Assembly: GCF_001427025.1 (NCBI RefSeq)
Contig: NZ_LMGA01000001.1
Coordinates: forward strand, 802,455-866,454
Direction: 5' to 3'
DNA length: 64,000 nucleotides
Source of the DNA: Mesorhizobium sp. Root554
GTDB lineage: Bacteria; Pseudomonadota; Alphaproteobacteria; Rhizobiales; Rhizobiaceae
The position numbers were made by a program, and so were the translations under genes. The notes beneath the pieces were generated by a model, which worked only from the letters and a program-made list of their open reading frames with translations, ran no database searches and was not told the DNA's origin. Of the stretch, positions 56,995 through 64,000 are shown piece by piece. Positions within the stretch are counted from its first letter, which is position 1. The number at the start of each line of letters is the position of its first letter.

Positions 56995-57833
56995 AGTATC
57001 CCCTCGATCCGCATCGCGATTTCGTTGGCGTGATCGATGGCCGCGAGCTGGAAGGCGCTGCCTTCCGCTCCGCCAACGATTTCGAACGGCGCCACTGCGT
57101 AGAGCGGCCGCATCGCAGTCACCTTGAACTCCGCAACCTGCCGGCCGGGCAGGCTGGCTGCGAGCAGATCCATCAGAAGCGTCGCCGTCAGCGGGCCGTG
57201 CACGATCAGCCCCGGATACCCCTCGACGCCCGTCGCATAGGGATGGTCGTAGTGGATGCGGTGGGTGTTGTAGGTCACGGCGGAATACTGGAACAGCAGC
57301 ACCGGGTCCGGCGTGATTGTGCGCCGCCATTGCGGCTCGAAGCCGATGTCGGCGGTGGCGCGCCGTTCCGGTGCGGCCTGGGGGGGCGTCGCCGAGGCGG
57401 CTTCCCGGTAGGCAATGCGCTGGCTCTCGCGCACCCGTCCACCATTGGCGCCCTCGATCAGGTGATCCACGGTCAGAAAAACCAGCTCTCCGCTGCGTCC
57501 GGTCTTTTCGGCGATGTCGGCGATGGTGGACGTGCGCCGGGCGGCTTCGCCGACAGTCAGCGGCATGCCGATAGTAACCGTGGAGCCAGCCCACATGCGG
57601 CGCGGCAGGTGGATCGGCGGCAGAAATTTCCCGCGTGCCGAGTGTCCATCCGGTCCGGCTTCGTCATGACGCATGGCCGGCCAGAACAACGCCCATATCC
57701 ATGCTGGCGGCCACGCATCGCAGGCGGCGGGACGGGGACGGTCGAGCAGCCCGGCCATGCGCGCTGCGACCAGTTCGGTTGCGACATCGTCCACCGTCTC
57801 GCTTTTTCCGATCCAGTCGGCGTAATTCGGCAT
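56988..57833 (-). CDS. MaoC/FAS1-like dehydratase, mesaconyl-C4-CoA or itaconyl-CoA hydratase-like
   Basis: A 281-residue double-hotdog protein. It has DWIGKSETVDDVATE at the start and FLPPIHLPRRMWAGSTVTIGMPLTVGE in the middle. The C-terminal hydratase site is TYNTHRIHYDHPYA, with H191, H194 and D196. This layout is shared by mesaconyl-C4-CoA hydratase of Chloroflexus and itaconyl-CoA hydratases. It would make citramalyl-CoA, the substrate of the CitE-type lyase. The ATG at 57833 follows GGAGGATTTCG. An operator-like palindrome lies 78 bp upstream. Confidence 0.83.
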   Translation of the reverse strand: MPNYADWIGKSETVDDVATELVAARMAGLLDRPRPAACDAWPPAWIWALFWPAMRHDEAGPDGHSARGKFLPPIHLPRRMWAGSTVTIGMPLTVGEAARRTSTIADIAEKTGRSGELVFLTVDHLIEGANGGRVRESQRIAYREAASATPPQAAPERRATADIGFEPQWRRTITPDPVLLFQYSAVTYNTHRIHYDHPYATGVEGYPGLIVHGPLTATLLMDLLAASLPGRQVAEFKVTAMRPLYAVAPFEIVGGAEGSAFQLAAIDHANEIAMRIEGILV

Positions 57834-57910
57834 CGAAATCCTCCGCTATTCGCAGACCACTATTGGACACCTCTTCGCGCGCGGTCGAGACACGCGACGG
57901 AAAGTGCTTC

Positions 57911-57925
57911 GAATAACAGCTATTC
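57911..57925. promoter_or_regulatory. Putative operator site B (GAATAACAGCTATTC)
   Basis: A 15-bp near-palindrome whose core ATAACAGCTAT (57913-57923) differs from sites A and C by one base. A matching half-site, CTGCTATTC, lies at 57943-57951. It sits in the 269-bp divergent gap, 78 bp before the hydratase start and about 180 bp before the thiolase-like start. Confidence 0.55.
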
Positions 57926-58102
57926 CTGTGGGCTGTGCAGTTCTGCTATTCAGGGATAATTGATTGAAATCAATATTTTGGCAGAAGTTCCTGCGAGCAT
58001 TGCACCTTCGTCCAGCCCTTGGCGGGTCTATGCGGCGGTGACGAAATCCCCCACTCTTGCCCGGTCTGAAAAGACAACGACTTCAGGTGAGGAAACAAAC
58101 AC

Positions 58103-59236
58103 ATGGCTAAAGCGCAGGCGGCGGTTGTCGGCGTCGGGACCACGGCCTATGGCCGGCTTCCCGAATACGACGCCTATGATCTCGGCATGTGGGCTCTGTC
58201 GGATGCACTGGCGGATGCCGGTCTCGGTTTCGGCGACATCGACGGCATCGTCATCAACCGCATTCCCGACTATCAGCGCTTCTGCGAGATTGCCGGCATC
58301 GATCCGCAGTTCGTCACCATCACGCCTGGCCACGGGCGCTTTGCCGCCATCTGCATTGAAACCGCGATCAATCTTGTGTCGAGCGGCCGCTGCAAGACGG
58401 TGGCGCTTGTCTATGGCAACAATGGACGCTCCGCCGGCGCGGCCTATGGCGGCCCGGAGGACAGTTATGGATCTGGCGCCAACGGGCTCTGGTTCCCCTA
58501 TGGCATGACGTCTCCCGGCGCCTTCCACGCGCTGATGATGCGGCGGCATATGGGCCTCTATGGCACCACGCCTGAGCAGATCGCCCAGATATCGATGACA
58601 TTCCGCAATCACGCCGCGCTCAACCCGCAGGCGGTGATGCGCCAGCCCTTCGATCTCGACACTTATCTCAACGCGCGCATGATCTGCGATCCGCTGCGGC
58701 TGCTGGATTATTGCCTGATCAACGATGGCGGCGTGGCGCTCATCATCACCTCGGCGGAGCGCGCCAAGGACCACGCCAAGCCGCCTGTTTATCTGCGCGG
58801 CGCGGCGCTGCAGACGGTGTTCGCCGACTCGATGTTCCCGCCCGACGATTTCTGGCGCGGCGCGATGAAAAAGGTCGCCGACCGCAGCTTCGGCGAGGCC
58901 GGGCTGTCGCGTGAGGACATGTCGGCGCTGATGATTTACGACAATTTCACCCCTACGGTGATGTTCTCGCTGGAAGGCTGCGGCTATTGCGGCGAGGGCG
59001 AGAGCGGTCCCTTCGTCGCCGAAGGCCATCTGGCGCTTGGCGCGAAATATCCCACCAACACCTCCGGCGGGCATTTGTCGGAAAGCTACATGCAGGGCTG
59101 GGCGCTCAACGTCGAGGCGGTGCGCCAGCTTCGTGGCGAGTGCGGAGATCGCCAGGTGCATGATGCGGCCAACGTCCATTATAGCGCCGCCGCACCCGTC
59201 TGCTCCTCCATCGTCTATTCGAGGGATGCGTCATGA
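58103..59236 (+). CDS. Thiolase-fold lipid-transfer/retro-aldolase-like protein, first copy
   Basis: A 377-residue thiolase-superfamily protein of the SCP-x/Ltp type. It has VVGVGTTAYGR at the start, the late GYCGEGESGPFV motif and NTSGGHLSESYMQGW. At the usual nucleophile site the chain reads GHGRF (76-80), so the catalytic Cys is missing, and the GHP motif that carries the catalytic His is replaced by SESY. This resembles Ltp2-type aldolases rather than thiolases. A DUF35 partner gene overlaps its end by 4 bp. The ATG at 58103 follows GAGGAAAC. Confidence 0.85.
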   Translation: MAKAQAAVVGVGTTAYGRLPEYDAYDLGMWALSDALADAGLGFGDIDGIVINRIPDYQRFCEIAGIDPQFVTITPGHGRFAAICIETAINLVSSGRCKTVALVYGNNGRSAGAAYGGPEDSYGSGANGLWFPYGMTSPGAFHALMMRRHMGLYGTTPEQIAQISMTFRNHAALNPQAVMRQPFDLDTYLNARMICDPLRLLDYCLINDGGVALIITSAERAKDHAKPPVYLRGAALQTVFADSMFPPDDFWRGAMKKVADRSFGEAGLSREDMSALMIYDNFTPTVMFSLEGCGYCGEGESGPFVAEGHLALGAKYPTNTSGGHLSESYMQGWALNVEAVRQLRGECGDRQVHDAANVHYSAAAPVCSSIVYSRDAS

Positions 59237-59670
59237 CGCCGATCGATACAACAGTGCCCGAAAAGCCGCGTCCGAAGCTGGACGGCCCGGAAAAACCGTT
59301 CTGGGACGGGCTGCGCGAGGGGGAAATCCGCGTGCAGCGTTGCGAGAATTGCGGGAGGCACCGTTTCCCGGCGAGCCGTTACTGCCCGCATTGCCACAGC
59401 CCTGAATTCCAATGGGAAGCGGTAGCGGGCGAAGGCGAGGTGGAAAGCTTCTGCGTCTTCCACAAGGCCTACTTCCCCGGCTTCGTGCCCGAAATGCCCT
59501 ATACCGTGCTCCAGGTGAAGCTCGACAGCGGCGTGCGCTTCTTCTCCAACCCGGCCGAAGGCGAGGCCAAGGATGCACTGGCGGTGGGCACACGGGTGCG
59601 TGCCGTGTTCGAGCCGGTGGACAACGATCTCACGCTTCTCAAATTTCGTAGCGCGGAGGCAAGATCATGA
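59233..59670 (+). CDS. DUF35 Zn-ribbon/OB-fold acyl-CoA-associated protein, first copy
   Basis: A 145-residue protein. The zinc ribbon is CENCGRHRFPASRYCPHC (two CxxC pairs) and is followed by an OB-fold (FEWEAVAGEGEVESFCVFHKAYFPGFVPEMPYTVLQVKLD-like region). DUF35 proteins bind thiolase-fold enzymes and supply a CoA channel, as ChsH2-DUF35 does for Ltp2. It is coupled by 4-bp overlaps to the thiolase-fold gene before and the dehydrogenase gene after. Confidence 0.88.
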   Translation: MTPIDTTVPEKPRPKLDGPEKPFWDGLREGEIRVQRCENCGRHRFPASRYCPHCHSPEFQWEAVAGEGEVESFCVFHKAYFPGFVPEMPYTVLQVKLDSGVRFFSNPAEGEAKDALAVGTRVRAVFEPVDNDLTLLKFRSAEARS

Positions 59671-60710
59671 AAGCCATGGTTGTCGAACAGCCCGGCGGCG
59701 TCGAGGTTCTGACGCCGCAGATCGTGCCCGATCCCGTGGCGCAGCCGCAGGATGTTATCATCAAGGTGGATAGCTGCGGCGTCTGTTTCCACGACATCGT
59801 CACCCGCAACGGCACGCTCAAGGCCGGCGTGAAGATGCCGCTGATCCTCGGCCATGAGATCGCGGGAACGGTGGTCGATGTCGGCAGTCGCGTCGGCAAG
59901 TTCCGGCCTGGAGACCGCGTGACGACGACGCAGCGCTACCATATCTGCGGTTCCTGCCAGCATTGCCGCACGGGCTACGAGCCACTGTGTGAGGATCGCA
60001 AGTTCCTCGGCGATTATGGACTGGTCGGCGGCTATGCCGAGTTCGTCGGCGTCGAGGACGACAATGTCGCCCATGTGCCGGACAACGTGCCGTTGCACGA
60101 GGCGGCGATCGTCGCCTGCACCATCGGCACCATCGTCAACGCCATGCGCGAGGTCGGCCGCGTGTCTGCCGGCGAGACCGTGCTGGTTACCGGCTCCGGC
60201 GGCGGACTTGGCATGCATTCGATCCAGTTCGCCAGGCTGCAGGGGGCGCGCGTCATCGCCCAGACAACCTCGCCGAAGAAGGCCGAACGGCTGCGTGAAC
60301 TCGGTGCGCACGAAGTGGTCGTGCACGAGCGCGGAGCCGACTTCTCCGGCGAGGTGCGCAAGCTGACCGGCGGGCGCGGCGTCGATGTGGTGGTCGACAA
60401 TGTCGGCTCGCTGCTGTTCCAGCCGATCCGCAAATCGCTCGCCGTGCGCGGACGCTGGATCCTGATCGGCCAGCTCAACGGCGATTTCGTGCCGTTCAAT
60501 CCGGCGCAGCTTTTCCTGAAGAACATTTCGATGCTGTCGGCGACCTCGACGACGCGAAGGCAGCTCGAACAATGCCTGGAGATCGTCTCGCGCGGCGGCA
60601 TCAAGCCGGTGGTCGATCAATTGCTGCCTTTGTCCGAAGCGCGCCGGGCGCATGAACTGGTCGAGGCTGGCGCGGCGGCGGGGCGCATCGTCCTGCAGCC
60701 CGGAGCGTGA
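59667..60710 (+). CDS. Zinc-dependent alcohol dehydrogenase (MDR family)
   Basis: A 347-residue medium-chain dehydrogenase. The catalytic zinc ligands are in DSCGVCFHD and GHEIAGTVVDVG; the structural zinc site CGSCQHCRTGYEPLC is complete. The NAD(P) loop is VTGSGGGLGMHS. It probably oxidises or reduces an alcohol/aldehyde formed in the same pathway. It sits between the two thiolase/DUF35 pairs, overlapping the first DUF35 gene by 4 bp and followed by the second thiolase-fold gene 10 bp later. Confidence 0.92.
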   Translation: MKAMVVEQPGGVEVLTPQIVPDPVAQPQDVIIKVDSCGVCFHDIVTRNGTLKAGVKMPLILGHEIAGTVVDVGSRVGKFRPGDRVTTTQRYHICGSCQHCRTGYEPLCEDRKFLGDYGLVGGYAEFVGVEDDNVAHVPDNVPLHEAAIVACTIGTIVNAMREVGRVSAGETVLVTGSGGGLGMHSIQFARLQGARVIAQTTSPKKAERLRELGAHEVVVHERGADFSGEVRKLTGGRGVDVVVDNVGSLLFQPIRKSLAVRGRWILIGQLNGDFVPFNPAQLFLKNISMLSATSTTRRQLEQCLEIVSRGGIKPVVDQLLPLSEARRAHELVEAGAAAGRIVLQPGA

Positions 60711-60720
60711 GGAGAACAGG

Positions 60721-61887
60721 GTGAAAATAAACGCAGCCATTGTCGGCGTCGGTGCGTCTGAATTCGGGCGTTTCCTGCCGGATACGCAGCTCAGGCTGGC
60801 GGCCAAGGCGCTGAAACAGGCGCTGGACGATTCCGGCCTCGAGCGCGAGGACATTGACGGCCTTTCCATGCACATGGGCTGGCCGCTCGGCCTCGACTAT
60901 GACCAGGTGGCCGACGGCCTCGGGCTCAACATCCGCTACGTGAACCAGGCCTGGACGCATGGCCGCTTCGTCACCAACACGCTTCAGCATGCGGCGCTTG
61001 CCGTGTCGGCGGGCCTCGCCAATGTGGTCGCCTGCGTCACCGCCATCAGCTTCACCCGCGAGCGCGATATTCTCGGCGGGCCGGGCGACATGGAAGGCTA
61101 CCGCGAGGGCGGCGGCACCCATGGCGAGTCCCCGACTTACGGGCTTACCTCTCCGTCCGGGGGGGCTGCGCTGTCCATGCAGCGCTACATGAAGCTCTAT
61201 GGCGGCACCAGCGAGAAGCTCGCCGCCGTGCCGATCCAGATTCGCCAGCACGCGCTGCTCAATCCGGATTCGGTCATGAAGGAAGAGCTGACGCTGGAGA
61301 AGCACCAGTCTTCACGCATGGTGGTCGATCCGCTGCATCTGTTCGACTGCTGCCTGATGACGGATGGCGCCATCGTCACGCTGGTGACCACGAAGGAGCG
61401 CGCCAGGGACCTGAAGCAGAAGCCGGTGGTCTTCGCGGGCATGCAGGGCATTCGCTCCAGCCGCGACGAATTCATCTTCGCGCCGCCAGGTCTTGGCATC
61501 GGCCAGCAGCCGGTGACGCATGTGCGCTCGCGCCCCATCGATACCGAAGTGTTCGACAAGGCCGGGGTTACGCAGAAGGACGTCAAGGGCGTCTACACCT
61601 ACGATGCCTTCTCGCCGCTCGTCCTGTTCGTGCTCGAGCGTTACGGCTATTGCGGCGAGGGCGAGGCGCTCGATTTCGTCCAGAACAATGGCATCGGGCC
61701 GGGCGGCAGGCTGCCCGTGAACACGAATGGCGGGTTGCTGTCGGAGGCGCATGTCGCCGGCTGGAACCATATCCGAGAAATGACGCGGCAGATTCGCGGC
61801 ACCGCGGGTCCCCGGCAGATCCCGAACGCCGACGTCCTGCAATGGGGCACCGTCTGGGGCGATTCCGTAATCCTGACGGCGGCTTGA
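60721..61887 (+). CDS. Thiolase-fold lipid-transfer/retro-aldolase-like protein, second copy
   Basis: A 388-residue paralogue of the 58103 gene. It has AAIVGVGASEFGRF at the start, GYCGEGEALDFV and NTNGGLLSEAHVAGW at the end. As in the first copy, the nucleophile site reads THGRF (79-83) with no Cys, and the GHP motif is replaced by SEAH. The start is a GTG at 60721 after AGGAGAACAGG; the longer frame upstream overlaps the dehydrogenase gene. It is followed 12 bp later by its own DUF35 gene. Confidence 0.85.
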   Translation: MKINAAIVGVGASEFGRFLPDTQLRLAAKALKQALDDSGLEREDIDGLSMHMGWPLGLDYDQVADGLGLNIRYVNQAWTHGRFVTNTLQHAALAVSAGLANVVACVTAISFTRERDILGGPGDMEGYREGGGTHGESPTYGLTSPSGGAALSMQRYMKLYGGTSEKLAAVPIQIRQHALLNPDSVMKEELTLEKHQSSRMVVDPLHLFDCCLMTDGAIVTLVTTKERARDLKQKPVVFAGMQGIRSSRDEFIFAPPGLGIGQQPVTHVRSRPIDTEVFDKAGVTQKDVKGVYTYDAFSPLVLFVLERYGYCGEGEALDFVQNNGIGPGGRLPVNTNGGLLSEAHVAGWNHIREMTRQIRGTAGPRQIPNADVLQWGTVWGDSVILTAA

Positions 61888-61899
61888 GGAGGACCGACA

Positions 61900-62319
61900 A
61901 TGAGTTTCCATCAAGGCATCACCGCCAAGCCGCGGCCACGCATCACGCCCGACCATCAGCCGCTCTGGGACGGCTTCAAGCAGCACAAGATGATGCTGCC
62001 CTTCTGCGAGGATTGCGGCAAGCCGCATCTGCCTCCCGGACCTGTCTGCCCGCATTGCTTTTCCGACCGGCTCGACTGGCGCGAGGTCTCGGGACGTGGC
62101 GTCGTCACGACATGGGTCGTCGTCCACAAGGCCTGGTTCCCGGCCTTTGCCGAGGACATTCCCTACAATGTCGTGCAGGTCGAGTTGGAGGAGGGGCCGC
62201 GCATCACTGCCAGCCTCGTCGGCGCAGGCGATCAGAAGCTGGACGTCGGCCAGAAGGTGGTCGCGGTCTTCGAGCCGGTCGATGAGGATTTGACGCTGCT
62301 CAGGTTCAAGCCGGCCTAG
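61900..62319 (+). CDS. DUF35 Zn-ribbon/OB-fold acyl-CoA-associated protein, second copy
   Basis: A 139-residue protein with zinc ribbon CEDCGKPHLPPGPVCPHC and the OB-fold part WREVSGRGVVTTWVVVHKAWFPAFAEDIPYNVVQVEL. It is clearly a paralogue of the DUF35 protein at 59233. The ATG at 61900 follows TGAGGAGGAC. It probably forms a complex with the preceding thiolase-fold protein. A terminator hairpin follows. Confidence 0.88.
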   Translation: MSFHQGITAKPRPRITPDHQPLWDGFKQHKMMLPFCEDCGKPHLPPGPVCPHCFSDRLDWREVSGRGVVTTWVVVHKAWFPAFAEDIPYNVVQVELEEGPRITASLVGAGDQKLDVGQKVVAVFEPVDEDLTLLRFKPA

Positions 62320-62341
62320 AGGCGGCCGTTATCCAAGGAAG

Positions 62342-62379
62342 AAAAAGGGCGCGGCAGCGAGTCTGCCCGCGCCCTTTTT
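62342..62379. terminator. Bidirectional terminator between DUF35 and SMP-30 genes
   Basis: AAAAAGGGCGCGG pairs with CCGCGCCCTTTTT, extended by CAG/CTG inside with one bulged C. T-tracts occur on both strands, between convergent genes. Confidence 0.88.
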
Positions 62380-62382
62380 GCG

Positions 62383-63267
62383 TCAGGAATAGAGCGCTTC
62401 GGGCAGTCCGGCCACATCCGAGTCCATCGCCAGCAGCCCGCCGGAGAACGGTTCGGACGCGAGTTTCTCGGCGGGAAGGCGGAATCGGGCGGTGGTGACG
62501 TACATGGTCTTCAGGTTCGGCCCGCCAAAGGTGACATGCGTCGGCTTGGTCACGCCGAGTTCGAGTGTCTGGTCGACCCTGCCGTCGGGCGTGAAGCGGA
62601 TCAGGCAACCGCCATCGTAACGCGCATTCCACAGATAACCCGCGGCATCGACGCTGGAGCCGTCCACATCGCCCGGCAAACCCTTGGTGTCGGCAAACAG
62701 ACGGCGATTGGAAATCGCGCCAGTGTCGACATCGTAGTCATGGGCGAAGATCAGATTGGTGTGGCTGTCGCCGAGGTAGAATGTCGCGCCATCCGGGCTC
62801 CAGCAGATCGAGTTCGGCAGGAAGATGTCCTTGTCCTGCACGAGCTGCGTGCCTTTGGGGCCGCTGACCTGCCAAAGCCGGCCATTGGCGCCCGACAGCA
62901 TCTTGTCCATGCTGGCGACGAGAAAGCGTCCGCGCGGATCAGTCCGCCCGTCGTTCAAAATGTTGTCCGGCCTGTCGCTTTCAGGATGCGAGAGACGGTG
63001 CAGGGCACCGTCGGTCGGGCTCCACAGCGCCATGCCGTTGCGGCCCGAAATCAAAACCTCTTGTGAATCGGTGATTGCGTAGGAGCCGAGCTTTTCCGGC
63101 GGCGTCCAGCTCTCTGTCGTCCCGGTTGCGGGATCGTAGGCATGAAAGGCCGGCTTCAGCACGTCGATCCACGTCAGCACCTTGCGCTCGGGATGCCACA
63201 ACGGCACTTCGCCCAAGACATCCTCGGTCTGTGCGACCAGCTTTATGTCCCCGGTCTTGATCGGCAT
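62383..63267 (-). CDS. SMP-30/gluconolactonase/LRE family hydrolase
   Basis: A 294-residue six-bladed beta-propeller. Family features are GEVPLWHPERKVLTWIDVLKPAFHAYDPATG with the first metal-binding Glu, LNDGRTDPRGRF, LPNSICWSPDGATFYLGDSHTNLIFAHDYD with the metal Asn and Asp, and GLPGDVDGSSVDAAGYLWNARYDGGCLIRFTPDG. It likely hydrolyses a sugar or other lactone. Operator site C lies 84 bp upstream, tying it to the neighbouring catabolic genes. Confidence 0.9.
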   Translation of the reverse strand: MPIKTGDIKLVAQTEDVLGEVPLWHPERKVLTWIDVLKPAFHAYDPATGTTESWTPPEKLGSYAITDSQEVLISGRNGMALWSPTDGALHRLSHPESDRPDNILNDGRTDPRGRFLVASMDKMLSGANGRLWQVSGPKGTQLVQDKDIFLPNSICWSPDGATFYLGDSHTNLIFAHDYDVDTGAISNRRLFADTKGLPGDVDGSSVDAAGYLWNARYDGGCLIRFTPDGRVDQTLELGVTKPTHVTFGGPNLKTMYVTTARFRLPAEKLASEPFSGGLLAMDSDVAGLPEALYS

Positions 63268-63350
63268 GGGCTTCTCCCTTGGTGGCCTTCGCGGGGCCGT
63301 AGCAGCGATTTGACGGAATCCTTATTCGCTTGGCGGAAGCAGGTACCACT

Positions 63351-63361
63351 ATAGCAGCTAT
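63351..63361. promoter_or_regulatory. Putative operator site C (ATAGCAGCTAT)
   Basis: Identical to site A. It lies 84 bp before the SMP-30 start and 175 bp before the LivH-type start, in the divergent 268-bp gap. Confidence 0.6.
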
Positions 63362-63470
63362 GCGTATGGCCTGAATTGACGCGCGAGGGGCGGGGCTACC
63401 TACTAGGGCAACTTATCCGGTCGCCTTTCGGGCAGGCCGGACGCTGCGGCAGGATCAGGGAGGATCGCCG

Positions 63471-63539
63471 ATGTCTCTTCGCCACCGGCTTGTTCAGCGC
63501 GCATCGCGTCGTGCCAGCCATGTCATGGACGTAGCATGA
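63471..63539 (+). CDS. Possible 22-residue leader peptide
   Basis: A short frame (MSLRHRLVQR... to ...HVMDVA) starts at an ATG with a strong GGGAGGATCGCCG ribosome site and ends in a TGA that overlaps the permease ATG (ATGA). The permease gene has no clear ribosome site of its own. This may be a coupling leader. It could also be chance. Confidence 0.35.
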   Translation: MSLRHRLVQRASRRASHVMDVA

Positions 63540-64000
63540 GCGACAATCTCATCCTGCTTGAGAATTTCCTGCAGGCGCTCGCCGCCGGCCTGATGGTCGG
63601 CTGCCTGTATGGATTGATGTGCACGGGCCTCGGCATGATCTTCGGCATCATGCGCGTCATCAACTTCGCGCAGGGCGATCTGATGATGCTGGGCATGTAC
63701 GCCGCCTGGTACCTGTTCACCGGCTTCGGCGTTCTTGCCTTCCTCGGTCCGTACGCCGGCCCTGTCATTGCCGCGATGCTGGCTGGACCCATCCTCTACG
63801 TCGTCGGCTATTTCATGCATCAGTTTCTGGTTTCGCGGGTGACAGGCGTCAGCGTCGCGTCGAGCGACAACCAGGGCCACTACGCGCAGCTCATCCTGAC
63901 GCTCGGCATCGCGCTCATCCTGCAGAACGGCGGCCTGATCCTGTTCGGATCGGAGCCGAATTCGATCCGCACACCCATGTCCTCGAGCGCCTGGGAAGTC
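63536..64000 (+). CDS. Branched-chain amino acid-type ABC transporter permease (LivH family), partial
   Basis: The first 155 codons are present and the frame runs off the right edge. The N-terminus has two helices and the LivH signature CLYGLMCTGLGMIFGIMRVINFAQGDLMMLGMYAAWYL, followed by LTLGIALILQNGGLILFG. LivH-type importers also carry aromatic acids and amides, so amino acids need not be the substrate. Its start overlaps a 22-codon leader frame. It starts a plus-strand operon divergent from the SMP-30 gene, and its position suggests a role in uptake for the same catabolic region. Confidence 0.88.
   Translation, partial: MSDNLILLENFLQALAAGLMVGCLYGLMCTGLGMIFGIMRVINFAQGDLMMLGMYAAWYLFTGFGVLAFLGPYAGPVIAAMLAGPILYVVGYFMHQFLVSRVTGVSVASSDNQGHYAQLILTLGIALILQNGGLILFGSEPNSIRTPMSSSAWEV

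Overview
The window looks like about 64 kb of chromosome from an alphaproteobacterium of the Hyphomicrobiales (Rhizobiales), most likely a Mesorhizobium/Phyllobacteriaceae relative. The evidence is the high-GC codon use, the conserved core orders (ribH-nusB; cytochrome bc1 chaperone-yceD-plsX-fabH-ihfA-merR), DUF2842 beside ctaA, and rhizobial-style intergenic repeats. No insertion sequence, phage, CRISPR array or integrase was found. One tRNA gene is present (tRNA-Pro, GGG).

Layout. 1-7.3 kb: end of a probable riboflavin operon with nusB, an MFS carrier, a four-gene YehZYXW-type osmoprotectant ABC importer, and two small genes whose start codons overlap head to head. 7.4-15.6 kb: K+-independent H+-pyrophosphatase, BamE-like lipoprotein, and the envelope/lipid core block. 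15.8-24.5 kb: tRNA-Pro and a polysaccharide synthesis/export cluster (Wzy-like, PHPT initiating transferase, GT4, Wza, Wzc/GumC with a dead kinase domain, CelD-like GNAT) resembling a unipolar-polysaccharide or holdfast locus. 24.6-31.9 kb: ctaA, a streptomycin-6-kinase-like kinase, argC, agmatinase, DUF445, MaoC and FAH-family genes. 32-35.3 kb: LuxR-type regulator divergent from a NahK-like hybrid histidine kinase and a FIST-domain (NosP-like) sensor. 35.5-41 kb: a form II coxSLM-type molybdenum hydroxylase, then an OFA-family antiporter with a 41-residue small subunit.

42.5-64 kb is an accessory catabolic region and the most interesting part. A tightly overlapping minus-strand run (51.2 to 42.6 kb) encodes a 2-methylfumaryl-CoA isomerase (Mct)-like protein, a methylsuccinyl-CoA dehydrogenase (Mcd)-like protein, an itaconate/mesaconate CoA-transferase-like protein, an aldehyde dehydrogenase, a CitE/CLYBL-type lyase, a PcaC-like protein, a 3-hydroxyisobutyrate dehydrogenase-like protein and an AHL-lactonase-like hydrolase. 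Divergent from it, a TRAP transporter is overlapped with an MmgE/PrpD protein and an alpha-methylacyl-CoA racemase-like protein. A hydratase resembling mesaconyl-C4-CoA hydratase follows on the minus strand. Together these could turn methylsuccinate, mesaconate or itaconate into citramalyl-CoA and then acetyl-CoA plus pyruvate. Next come two thiolase-fold/DUF35 pairs flanking a zinc alcohol dehydrogenase; both thiolase-fold proteins lack the usual catalytic Cys. The window closes with an SMP-30 lactonase and the start of a LivH-type permease gene.

An 11-bp palindrome, ATAGCAGCTAT, lies about 80-110 bp upstream of three genes in this region (one copy has a single mismatch). It suggests that the region is under one regulator, which is not encoded in the window.
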